This document shows positions 33,721 to 41,900 of a DNA stretch of 64,000 nucleotides, piece by piece. The translations under genes were made by a program, and so were the position numbers. Under the pieces are notes generated by a model. The model was not told the origin of the DNA, searched no databases, and saw only the letters and a program-made list of their open reading frames with translations. Source of the stretch: WGMI01 sp041739275 (GTDB taxonomy: Bacteria > Bacteroidota > Bacteroidia > Flavobacteriales > Schleiferiaceae); the NCBI GenBank assembly GCA_041739275.1, contig JBGSOF010000052.1:26821-90820 (forward strand). Reading direction: 5' to 3'. How positions within the stretch are numbered: the stretch's first letter is position 1; each line of letters starts with the position of its first letter.

Positions 33721-34278
33721 TTAAAACAGAGCAACCTTGTGAACCATTTTTCGCAGGAGCGCCTGCAGCGTTTTGCGTGCCGTGGACAAATGCCACTTCG
33801 AAGTGCCTTCTGAAATCGAAAGCATTTCGCCTATTTCTTTGTGATTGTAACCGTCGACGATGTAGAGGTTAAAGACTTTTTGACTGACCGGGGGCAAGGT
33901 GCGAATCATCGCTTCGAGTTCGCCGGCGTCAAACCGTTGGTCTGCCTCGTTAAAGTCCATGGCGTCGAGCGGCATGCTGTAGTCGAAACTCTCGACAAAA
34001 TCGAGTTTATCTCGTGTCTTCTTGCGAAACTCGTCAATTACTGTGTTGATGGTTACCCTTTTGGCCCAAGCTTCAAATGGAATGGCATCAGAGTATTGAT
34101 CCATGCGCGTCAGAATCTTAAAAAAGGCGAGGTTCAGCAGCGCTTCAGCGTCTTCACGGTTCTTTTCGTAGCGCAGACAGATGCCCATCAAACCCGAATA
34201 GCACCTCTTGAACAGCTCGTGCTGCGCTTTGCGCTCCTGCTTGCGGCAGGCTTCAATGAGTGTGGCCTCGACCTTCAT
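33721..34278 (-). CDS. ECF-type RNA polymerase sigma factor
   Basis: A 185-residue sigma-70 family factor with region 2 (CLRYEKNREDAEALLNLAFFKILT, split by a linker) and region 4 (LPPVSQKVFNLYIVDGYNHKEIGEMLSISEGTSKWHLS in pieces), lacking regions 1 and 3. The start is the ATG giving MKVEATLI, with AAGGAAGC just before it. It is followed after two bases by its likely membrane regulator and then by a lipoprotein, so the trio resembles an envelope-signal regulon. Confidence 0.9.
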   Translation of the reverse strand: MKVEATLIEACRKQERKAQHELFKRCYSGLMGICLRYEKNREDAEALLNLAFFKILTRMDQYSDAIPFEAWAKRVTINTVIDEFRKKTRDKLDFVESFDYSMPLDAMDFNEADQRFDAGELEAMIRTLPPVSQKVFNLYIVDGYNHKEIGEMLSISEGTSKWHLSTARKTLQALLRKMVHKVALF

Positions 34279-34437
34279 GCTTCCTTGTGCGGGTAAGCGT
34301 AAGGTACGAAGAATGGGCGTATTGCTTTTAGGCGCTTCCATGATGCGTTGAACCACTGTGTATTTGTAACGCAGAGAGGGTGCATCGGGTTGGGGATTGC
34401 GCTGATTTTCTTCTTTAAGTGGTGTAAGTCTTCGCCC

Positions 34438-35364
34438 TTATCGAGCGAAGGGAAGCTCGAATTGGGTGAGCTCCGAAAATTGAGCGAGTCGCTCTTCGAG
34501 TTCCCCGGCTTGAACAGAGATAAGGCGTTCGGTGCCAAACTGTTCGACCGTAAACGAGGCCATAGCCGATCCGTACACAACGGCTCGCTTCATTTCGATG
34601 TGCGCACTGGAGCCGGTTTTTGCCAAATAGCCAATCCAACCTCCGGCAAATGAGTCGCCTGCCCCGGTCGGATCAAAGACGTCTTCGAGCGGGAGCGCGG
34701 GAAGGATGAAGATGCGGGTTCCGTCAAAGAGCATGGCTCCGTGCTCTCCTTTTTTGATGATGAGCGCATTGGGGCCGAGTTCGAGAATCTTTTTTGCGGC
34801 TTTTACCAGAGAGTGCTCTCCCGAAAGCTGCCGGGCTTCTTCGTCGTTTACGGTGAGAATGTCGACGAGTTTGAGGGTTTCGAGCAGGTCGTCCCAGCAG
34901 TGTTCCATCCAAAAATTCATGGTGTCCATGGCCACAATTTTCGGTCGAGACGTCAACTGTTCCACAACTTTTCGTTGAAGCGAGGGCATCAAGTTGCCCA
35001 GCATCAGGTAGTCGCAGTTTCGCGATGCCTCGGGTACCACCGGCTCGAACTCGGCGAGTACATTGAGTTGAGTGTCGAGGGTGTCTCGGGTGTTGAGATC
35101 GCGGTGATAGCGCCCTGCCCAAAAGAAGCTATCGAGGTCTGCTCTCTTTTGAATGCCTTGGATGTCAATGCCCCTGCTTCGAAACAAATCGAGATGAACT
35201 TCGGGAAAATCGCGACCTACGACACTCACCATGCGCACGTCTTTGTAGAGATACGAGGCGCTGAGCGCGCAATACGTGGCGGCTCCGCCTAAGATGCGTT
35301 CGCGGCTGCCGAATGGGGTTTCGATGCTGTCGAATGCTACGGTTCCAACAATTAAAAGGCTCAT
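34438..35364 (-). CDS. PfkB family sugar/nucleoside kinase
   Basis: A 308-residue ribokinase-fold enzyme that uses ATP to phosphorylate a sugar or nucleoside. Signature 1 is GGAATYCALSASYLYKDVRM in the N-terminal third (after LGG), and signature 2 is DPTGAGDSFAGGWIGYLA with the catalytic aspartate. Substrate cannot be assigned from the sequence. It lies between the sigma-factor gene and the tRNA-Asn gene on the minus strand with no operon partner. Confidence 0.9.
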   Translation of the reverse strand: MSLLIVGTVAFDSIETPFGSRERILGGAATYCALSASYLYKDVRMVSVVGRDFPEVHLDLFRSRGIDIQGIQKRADLDSFFWAGRYHRDLNTRDTLDTQLNVLAEFEPVVPEASRNCDYLMLGNLMPSLQRKVVEQLTSRPKIVAMDTMNFWMEHCWDDLLETLKLVDILTVNDEEARQLSGEHSLVKAAKKILELGPNALIIKKGEHGAMLFDGTRIFILPALPLEDVFDPTGAGDSFAGGWIGYLAKTGSSAHIEMKRAVVYGSAMASFTVEQFGTERLISVQAGELEERLAQFSELTQFELPFAR

Positions 35365-35408
35365 TCTCGGGTAGGTTTCCGGTTGTGTGAGTATCTGCCC
35401 GAAAGATA

Positions 35409-35439
35409 TTGTGTAAGCCGTTCGCTTTTGCTAATATTG
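35409..35439 (+). promoter_or_regulatory. Candidate promoter of tRNA-Asn
   Basis: TTG, 20 bases, then TAATATTG: one mismatch to the -7 consensus TAnnTTTG. It lies about 65 bases before the tRNA and would place the transcript start near 35,446. Confidence 0.5.
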
Positions 35440-35503
35440 CAGCCCCTTTTAAGGGCGTTATGGGTTGAATTCTGAAATGACCTTCAACCCCAGTAAAATA
35501 AAT

Positions 35504-35577
35504 TCCTCCTTAGCTCAGTCGGTTAGAGCATCTGACTGTTAATCAGAGGGTCCTTGGTTCGAGCCCAAGAGGAGGAG
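35504..35577 (+). tRNA. tRNA-Asn (GTT)
   Basis: A 74-base cloverleaf. The acceptor arm TCCTCCT pairs with AGGAGGA, with discriminator G. The anticodon arm TCTGA/TCAGA holds loop CTGTTAA with anticodon GTT at 35,538-35,540. The T arm is CTTGG-TTCGAGC-CCAAG and the D arm contains TAGCTCAGTCGGTTAGAGC. CCA is not encoded. tRNA genes are frequent integration targets, but no copy of its 3' end was noticed nearby. Confidence 0.97.
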
Positions 35578-35742
35578 CATAAGGTCGACGCAGGTCGGCC
35601 TTTTTTGTTGAATACCATCTGCGCTCGTCGCATCCCCGCGAGTTTAGTTAGCTCAAGTGAAGCGAAGGATCTTCAGAAAACCAAGTCATTTCGCGGGTTG
35701 GGCTGTACACTCGAACATAAAGAATCGGTGTTATTTTGTGTT

Positions 35743-36594
35743 ATGCCCCCAGTGCCCGTTCATTCTTCGCCCGATCCCGATAAATTGGGCTTAGATCAAG
35801 GCGCTTCGAGGCTTCGAAACAGCGTGTCCCGCATCATTTTTGGCACCGATACGCGTGCCGGCCGGCTGTTCGACATCGCTCTTTTGCTCCTGATCTTGCT
35901 GAGCGTCTTTACTGTAGTCCTCGAGAGCGTTCCCCATATCGGACAAGCCAATCGACGGGTTTTTCTGGCTCTCGAAGCGGGGTTTACGTTGATTTTTACC
36001 ATCGAGTACTTCCTTCGCCTTTGGTCCAGTCCTTCGGCTCGGTCTTATGTCTTCAGTTTTTGGGGATTGATCGATTTGATTGCCTTGCTGCCGACGTATT
36101 TGAGTTTTGTGTTGGTGGGCTATCAGTACGTTCTCGTGGTGCGCATTCTCCGCCTGCTGCGCGTTTTTCGAATTATGCGGGTGGTGCGGTTTTCTCACGA
36201 AGCCAGCCGGATGATGAACGCGCTGCTATCCAGTGTTCCCAAGATTTCGGTGTTCATGCTGGCCGTGCTGTTCTTGGTGACCATTCTGGGAACGATTATG
36301 TACGTTGTGGAGGGATCAGAACACGGCTTCGACAGCATCCCGAAGGGCATCTATTGGGCCATTGTTACCGTAACCACCGTGGGTTACGGAGACCTAACAC
36401 CCCAAACACCTATAGGTCAGTTGATTTCCTCGGTTGCGATGATCTTGGGGTACGCCATTATCGCCGTCCCTACGGGCATGGTTTCGGCAGAGATCGTCCT
36501 TCAAAGCAAATCTTCCACTTGCACGCATTGCGGCAAAGCAAACCCCTCCGACGCGCGGTTTTGCAATGGGTGTGGTGCACAAATCAAGGTATAA
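35743..36594 (+). CDS. Voltage-gated-type potassium channel with C-terminal zinc ribbon
   Basis: A 283-residue six-helix channel. The S4-like helix has spaced arginines (VVRILRLLRVFRIMRVVRF), the selectivity filter is TVTTVGYGDL and the pore helix is GIYWAIVTV. After S6 the protein ends in a four-cysteine ribbon (CTHCGKAN...FCNGCG), an add-on not found in the E. coli Kch channel. It conducts K(+) across the inner membrane. The ATG at MPPVPVHS was chosen; a longer frame overlaps the tRNA. Confidence 0.9.
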   Translation: MPPVPVHSSPDPDKLGLDQGASRLRNSVSRIIFGTDTRAGRLFDIALLLLILLSVFTVVLESVPHIGQANRRVFLALEAGFTLIFTIEYFLRLWSSPSARSYVFSFWGLIDLIALLPTYLSFVLVGYQYVLVVRILRLLRVFRIMRVVRFSHEASRMMNALLSSVPKISVFMLAVLFLVTILGTIMYVVEGSEHGFDSIPKGIYWAIVTVTTVGYGDLTPQTPIGQLISSVAMILGYAIIAVPTGMVSAEIVLQSKSSTCTHCGKANPSDARFCNGCGAQIKV

Positions 36595-36734
36595 AGAGTG
36601 CGGGTGAATTCGCGCGATTCACTCCAGCACGAGCTTACTTGCTAGGGACAGAGGGGTGAATAAGTTGTCCTGAACCGTATAAAATCTTCTATCCGCCAAC
36701 TTCGAAAGATCTCATACTCCAAATCACACTATTC

Positions 36735-39584
36735 CTAATCAGAGATTAAATAGTTGAATAGAGATTGATCCACTTCATGACGCAAATTGAAGATAAAATG
36801 AACCACCGGTGCATTTGTCACAGGCATGACGGTCTCTTTAATTGATTTCGCGTCAATATCAACTTGTCCCAAGCAATAAAAGTCAGAACCCTCCCCGTCT
36901 GACTTTTTCACAAAGAGGAAGACCAGATGTGAATTGATTACAGCTTGAATTTCTGGACTCGACAAGGTCCGTTTCGCCCGAGAAGCCCATTCAAATGTTC
37001 TTTGATCTATAAAGCGATCTAAATATTTCGTATTATCTCCGATATCATGGCTCTTTTGATACGTTACGAAGCACGGGGTTTTGCCATTTTTCGTCTTGTA
37101 GCCATAAATCGTACTTTCTATATTCTGAGGCCAATTCAATATTCTGCAGACATCTTTGCGCGAATATTTCTGACCAACAACAAAGCCGGAGTCATATGAA
37201 CCAATGCGATAATTCGCTTTGAATTTTCTCAATGAATACTCAAAACTATCCTGCAAATATTTAACAAAATACTGATTTTTTAAGCACTCCTTTAGTCTAT
37301 CTGTTTTCAGGAATCCACCATCTTCTAATACAACTAAATCGCTCGGCATCTTTACAAATTCCAGGTTTAGATTTCCGAGAATCGAACCTATGCTCTCTTC
37401 GTTCAGATTGTAATGAATTTGCTCTTTATCTAATTCTTCGCCAAAAAATCCCAAATGCACGCGATCTTCATTCAACAGCAATTTCAATAGGAGGCTCTCT
37501 TCCGCTCGTTTTCCATTGTTGATTTCAAGAGCATAGCTCTTCAGCACTCGGTGTGCTTCGCCAGACATAGGTTCAAAGCCCTGACCCTCGACCTTTTGAA
37601 CAAAATCATAATACGAGCCTGAATATTCCACGAAAGTCCATGGGTCTCTTTGCCCAAACTCCAGGTAATCACACATCAACGGGCTGCGTCCAAGTCGAAA
37701 CTTCAATAGCTTATAATCGCGCTCTAAATCTCTAAATGTCTTTAAATTGGCTTTGTCGATCGATTTGTAAATTTCTTCTTTCGTCTTGAGATCAAAATTG
37801 ACCGTAGAGGAACCCGGCAAAAATTGACTGCCTGTAGAAATAAGGCGCCTGAGCGAGTCTTTATTGTACGATCGATCTCCATACAAGGCGATCGGAACCA
37901 AATAATTGTTCTTGTAATTTCCGATGAAATCGATTATGGTTAAATACTCTTTGTCCTTTGCCTTTCTCAATCCGCGTCCCATTTGCTGAATGAAGATGAT
38001 CGCAGACTGAGTTGGTCGAAGCATAATCACTTGATTAATCCGAGGAATATCCACACCCTCGTTGAAGATATCCACGGTAAATATGTACTCCAACGGATCG
38101 TGTTCATCATCCGACTCTATTCGTCTGATGGCCTCTTTTCGCTGATCTTCGGTTGAATCGCCCGTGAGGGCAATACTGCGGTAACCCAATTTGTTGAACT
38201 CGCTCGCCAAACCTTTGCATTCCTCTTGTCTGCTGCAAAAAATCAAGGACCTGTATACGCCTGAGTCTGTTCCATAAAATCTCGACTTCTCAATGACATT
38301 CCGCACTCTTTCACTATGGGTCAACTGATTAAATGCACTCTCATCTGATATCACTAAACCATCAACACTCAGATCTTTTATTCCATAATAGTGAAAAGGG
38401 CAAAGCATGTCTTCCTCTAAGGCATCATTTAAACGAATTTCATAGGCTACATTGTTATTAAAGATTTTAAAAATGTCTTTGCCATCTGTTCGCTCGGGTG
38501 TTGCGGTCATACCCAGTAAGAACTTCGGACTGAAATAATCAATAATTCTTTGATATGAATCGGCCTCTACCCTATGGGTCTCGTCTACGACGATATAATC
38601 AAAATAACCCTTTTCAAACTTTGAATAATTCTCTTCGCGAGTTATCGTCTGAATTGTTGTAAAAATAAAATCGCTTTCTACACTCTTTTCTTCTCCCGAT
38701 AATAGACCCAGTCTCAGCTTAGAGTCCACAATAGACCTAAAAGAATTCATGGCGGCCTCAGCGATATTCCTTCTGTGAACAACAAAGAGCAATTTCTTTG
38801 CGCCAAACTGCTTGGCATCAAAAGCAGACAAATAGGTCTTCCCTGTGCCTGTCGCAGAAATGATCAAGGCCTTGTTCTGCCCGACTTTTCGCAGATTATT
38901 TAGGTTTTCCAAGGCCTTCTTCTGCATCGAGTTGGCCTCTATCTGAACTCGGATGGGTGCTGAGTCGATTTCCAAGAGCCGAAATCGCTGTTTACGGCCG
39001 TAGATATATTGATAATAGTCCAAATACGCTTCGTCGACTACCGCCGCTCGATGGTGGGCATCCCAAAAGGCTTCGATGGTTTGTTGGACAATCTCACTCT
39101 TTTGATCTGCGGTGACCTTGAGATTCCATTCTTTGTTGACAGACAGCGCATTGCCAGTAAGATTGCTGCTGCCTACAATGAAATTGTACGAGTCGCCTCT
39201 CCGGAACAAGTAACCCTTGCCGTGAAAACTCTCTTTGGTCGCAATGCGCAGATCGATATTGTCAAAGAGAAGGATCTTTCGCAAGGCTTCTGGCTGCGTA
39301 AACTCTAAGTATTGCGAGGTCAGAATCCATCCCTGAACGTTTCTGTCTCTCAACTGTGCCAGTGCGTTTTGAATCGCAGCCAAACCACTCGTGGTCAAGA
39401 AGGCCACTGAAAACCAAAACTCCTCGCAGCTCAAAAGCTCGCTCTCCAAGGTCGTGAGTACCTTTTGATGCGTGCGTTTGTCGTTGGTAAGCAACTGCGG
39501 TCGCCACTGCTTGTTCGAAGCGTGGTTGCGATCGACAAAGCCAGTGTGGAGGCTCTTTAAGAAGTCCGGGTGATTGTACAGCAC
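36735..39584 (-). CDS. PLD-nuclease / SF2 helicase / DUF3427 fusion protein
   Basis: A 949-residue three-part protein. Residues about 30-185 are a phospholipase-D-like nuclease domain (FHGKGYLF at 121, IVGSSNLTGNAL near 137). Residues about 220-580 are a superfamily 2 helicase: Walker A ATGTGKT at 244-250, DETH at 334-337, MTATPERTDG and QQMGRGLRKAKDKEY. The C-terminal third is DUF3427-like (YDSGFVVGQKYSRKDVCRIL; TPCFVTYQK). The gene is much richer in A+T than its flanks, so it was likely acquired. It starts with GTG overlapping the NUDIX gene stop by one base. Proteins of this type are found in accessory regions; a role in phage or plasmid restriction is inference. Confidence 0.85.
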   Translation of the reverse strand: MLYNHPDFLKSLHTGFVDRNHASNKQWRPQLLTNDKRTHQKVLTTLESELLSCEEFWFSVAFLTTSGLAAIQNALAQLRDRNVQGWILTSQYLEFTQPEALRKILLFDNIDLRIATKESFHGKGYLFRRGDSYNFIVGSSNLTGNALSVNKEWNLKVTADQKSEIVQQTIEAFWDAHHRAAVVDEAYLDYYQYIYGRKQRFRLLEIDSAPIRVQIEANSMQKKALENLNNLRKVGQNKALIISATGTGKTYLSAFDAKQFGAKKLLFVVHRRNIAEAAMNSFRSIVDSKLRLGLLSGEEKSVESDFIFTTIQTITREENYSKFEKGYFDYIVVDETHRVEADSYQRIIDYFSPKFLLGMTATPERTDGKDIFKIFNNNVAYEIRLNDALEEDMLCPFHYYGIKDLSVDGLVISDESAFNQLTHSERVRNVIEKSRFYGTDSGVYRSLIFCSRQEECKGLASEFNKLGYRSIALTGDSTEDQRKEAIRRIESDDEHDPLEYIFTVDIFNEGVDIPRINQVIMLRPTQSAIIFIQQMGRGLRKAKDKEYLTIIDFIGNYKNNYLVPIALYGDRSYNKDSLRRLISTGSQFLPGSSTVNFDLKTKEEIYKSIDKANLKTFRDLERDYKLLKFRLGRSPLMCDYLEFGQRDPWTFVEYSGSYYDFVQKVEGQGFEPMSGEAHRVLKSYALEINNGKRAEESLLLKLLLNEDRVHLGFFGEELDKEQIHYNLNEESIGSILGNLNLEFVKMPSDLVVLEDGGFLKTDRLKECLKNQYFVKYLQDSFEYSLRKFKANYRIGSYDSGFVVGQKYSRKDVCRILNWPQNIESTIYGYKTKNGKTPCFVTYQKSHDIGDNTKYLDRFIDQRTFEWASRAKRTLSSPEIQAVINSHLVFLFVKKSDGEGSDFYCLGQVDIDAKSIKETVMPVTNAPVVHFIFNLRHEVDQSLFNYLISD

Positions 39585-39979
39585 TATTCCCGTTGCAGCT
39601 TATCCACAATCGGAACATCAGCCGCGGCCCAGTCGAGGGTCGAAATTTCAGACTTTTCGAGCCAGGCGAAGTCGAGGTGTTCCGAGAGCACAAGGCCCTC
39701 GGGATTTAGGGCGGTGCAGAGATAAGCGTCCATGCCGATCACAAAATCGGGATATTCGTGCTCGACCCGCAAAAAGAGCGGCCCCACCACAACTTCTAAT
39801 CGAAGCTCTTCGTGCAGTTCGCGAATCAAGGCCTGTTCCGGGCTTTCGAGCGGTTCCACCTTACCTCCTGGGAACTCCCACTTTTCAGAGATGTACGCAT
39901 ATTTCGAGACTCCTCGCTGCACGCACAAAAACCGGCCGCTGTTCTCGACGATGCCCGCAACCACTTCGATGCGCTTCAT
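39584..39979 (-). CDS. NUDIX (MutT-like) nucleoside triphosphate pyrophosphohydrolase
   Basis: A 131-residue NUDIX hydrolase. The box GGKVEPLESPEQALIRELHE then EL at about residues 38-60 fits GX5EX7REUXEEXGU. The N-terminal IVENSGRFLCVQRG is like 8-oxo-dGTP-cleaving MutT enzymes. It may clean oxidised nucleotides. The ATG giving MKRIEVVAG was chosen over a longer frame. It lies between glmS and the helicase gene, and the one-base overlap with the helicase suggests cotranscription. Confidence 0.88.
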   Translation of the reverse strand: MKRIEVVAGIVENSGRFLCVQRGVSKYAYISEKWEFPGGKVEPLESPEQALIRELHEELRLEVVVGPLFLRVEHEYPDFVIGMDAYLCTALNPEGLVLSEHLDFAWLEKSEISTLDWAAADVPIVDKLQRE

Positions 39980-40043
39980 TCGGGGAAATTTTCTTCCCGA
40001 AAGGTATTGAGTCAGATCGAATATGCGCAACCCCAAGGCGCGC

Positions 40044-41888
40044 TCACTCCACCGTCACACTCTTCGCTAGGTTCCGGGGCTGGTCGACGTTGCAACCGCG
40101 CATCACAGCGATGTGGTAGGCCAAAAGCTGGAGTGGAATGGTCGTTAAAAGAGGGGTAAAGACATCCATGGTGTCCTCGATCTCAATCACATATTCAGCA
40201 AGCTTGCGAAGCTCGGTATCGCCCTTGTTCACAATGCAAATCACCCGGCCATTCCGCGCTTTAACCTCTTGGACATTGCTCACAATCTTCTCGTAATGAG
40301 CATTGAGCGGCGCCAATACCACCACAGGCATGTTCTCGTCGATCAGCGCAATCGGACCGTGCTTCATCTCAGCAGCGGGATAACCCTCAGCGTGTATATA
40401 GCTGATTTCCTTTAGCTTAAGCGCCCCTTCCAAAGCCACGGGGAAATTGTAGCTCCGACCGAGGTACAAAAAGTGTTGAGAATCTTTGAATCGACGTGCA
40501 ATCTCCAACACCTGCACATCGCTCTCGAGCATCTTTTCAATTTTCGCCGGAATCGAATCGAGCTCCTGCAGCAAACGGTGGTAATCAGACTCGCGAATGG
40601 CGCCTCGGTCGTGCGCAATGCGGAGCGCGATCAAGCTCAATACCGCCACCTGGGCCGTAAACGCCTTGGTGCTGGCCACTCCAATTTCAGGGCCGGCGTG
40701 GGTGTACGCTCCGGCATGCGTCTCGCGCGCAATCGAAGAGCCCACGACATTGCAAATACCAAAAATCGTGGCACCCTTGCTCTTGGCCAACTTAATAGCC
40801 GCCAGGGTATCAGCCGTTTCTCCGGACTGCGAAATCGCAATCACCACATCTTTTTCGCCGATGATCGGGTTTCGATATCGAAATTCTGAAGCATACTCCA
40901 CCTCCACCGGGATGCGCGCGAGTTCCTCGAAAATGTATTCAGCCACCAAACCCGCGTGCCAGCTCGTGCCACAACCCACGATAAGAATGCGTTCGGCCTT
41001 GGTAAATTTCTCAATGTACTCGTTGACCCCACCCATTTTTACCAAGCCCTTGTCGGGCTGCAAACGGCCGCGGAGGGAGTCGCGAATCGAGCGCGGTTGC
41101 TCGTAGATCTCCTTGAGCATAAAATGCTCGTATCCCCCTTTTTCAATCGACTCCAAATCCATTTGAAGCTTCTGGATGTAGGGATCGACCATGCGATTCG
41201 AACCCACCGAGCGGATTTCTAAACTCTTGCCCGGTTGAACCACCGCCATTTCCTCTTCCTCCAAATAGACTACATTCTTGGTGTATTCCAAGAAGGGTGT
41301 CGCGTCTGAAGCAATGAAGTACTCTCCTTCTCCGATGCCGATCACCAAAGGGCTTCCCTTCTTTGCAACCACAATTCGATCGGGCTGTTTTTGATCGATC
41401 ACACAGATGGCGTAGGCTCCAATCACTTGATTGAGCGCCACACGAACAGCCTGGTCGAGCGGAAGACCCTCTGCATTCATGATGTCCTCAATCAGGTTCA
41501 CCAAGACCTCGGTATCGGTTTCGCTGCGAAAATCAAATCCGCGGTCGATCAAGGCCTCTTTAAGCGTAGAGAAGTTCTCGATGATTCCATTGTGAATCAA
41601 CGCCAATCGGCCACTTTTACTCAAATGAGGATGGCTGTTTACGTCGTTGGGAACTCCGTGTGTTGCCCAGCGCGTATGACCGATGCCCAAAGAAGCCTTG
41701 ATGTCTTTGCCCGAAGCCAGATCTTCGAGCTCCGCCACTTTGCCCTTGCGCTTGTATACTTTGAGTTCGCCCTCTTCGAGCAAAGCGATGCCCGCGCTAT
41801 CGTAGCCGCGGTATTCGAGCCTTTTAAGGCCGCTAATGACGATCGGATAAGCCTGCTTGGTCCCGATATAGCCTACAATACCGCACAT
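40044..41888 (-). CDS. glmS: Glutamine-fructose-6-phosphate aminotransferase (isomerizing)
   Basis: Makes glucosamine 6-phosphate from fructose 6-phosphate and glutamine, the first step to UDP-GlcNAc for wall and LPS. The N-terminal nucleophile cysteine is C2 (MCGIVGYIGTKQAYP). The two SIS domains include GCGTSWHAGL and SQSGETADTLAAIKLAK, and the C-terminus is MRGCNVDQPRNLAKSVTVE. The 614-residue length is standard. It lies 12 bases after the DUF4270 gene in a leftward operon. Confidence 0.97.
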   Translation of the reverse strand: MCGIVGYIGTKQAYPIVISGLKRLEYRGYDSAGIALLEEGELKVYKRKGKVAELEDLASGKDIKASLGIGHTRWATHGVPNDVNSHPHLSKSGRLALIHNGIIENFSTLKEALIDRGFDFRSETDTEVLVNLIEDIMNAEGLPLDQAVRVALNQVIGAYAICVIDQKQPDRIVVAKKGSPLVIGIGEGEYFIASDATPFLEYTKNVVYLEEEEMAVVQPGKSLEIRSVGSNRMVDPYIQKLQMDLESIEKGGYEHFMLKEIYEQPRSIRDSLRGRLQPDKGLVKMGGVNEYIEKFTKAERILIVGCGTSWHAGLVAEYIFEELARIPVEVEYASEFRYRNPIIGEKDVVIAISQSGETADTLAAIKLAKSKGATIFGICNVVGSSIARETHAGAYTHAGPEIGVASTKAFTAQVAVLSLIALRIAHDRGAIRESDYHRLLQELDSIPAKIEKMLESDVQVLEIARRFKDSQHFLYLGRSYNFPVALEGALKLKEISYIHAEGYPAAEMKHGPIALIDENMPVVVLAPLNAHYEKIVSNVQEVKARNGRVICIVNKGDTELRKLAEYVIEIEDTMDVFTPLLTTIPLQLLAYHIAVMRGCNVDQPRNLAKSVTVE

Positions 41889-41900
41889 AGGAAAAAGAGA

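Noticed and set aside
35504..39584. tRNA-Asn as attachment site of an island containing the helicase
   Set aside because: No integrase and no second copy of the tRNA 3' end were found, and the channel gene between has normal composition.
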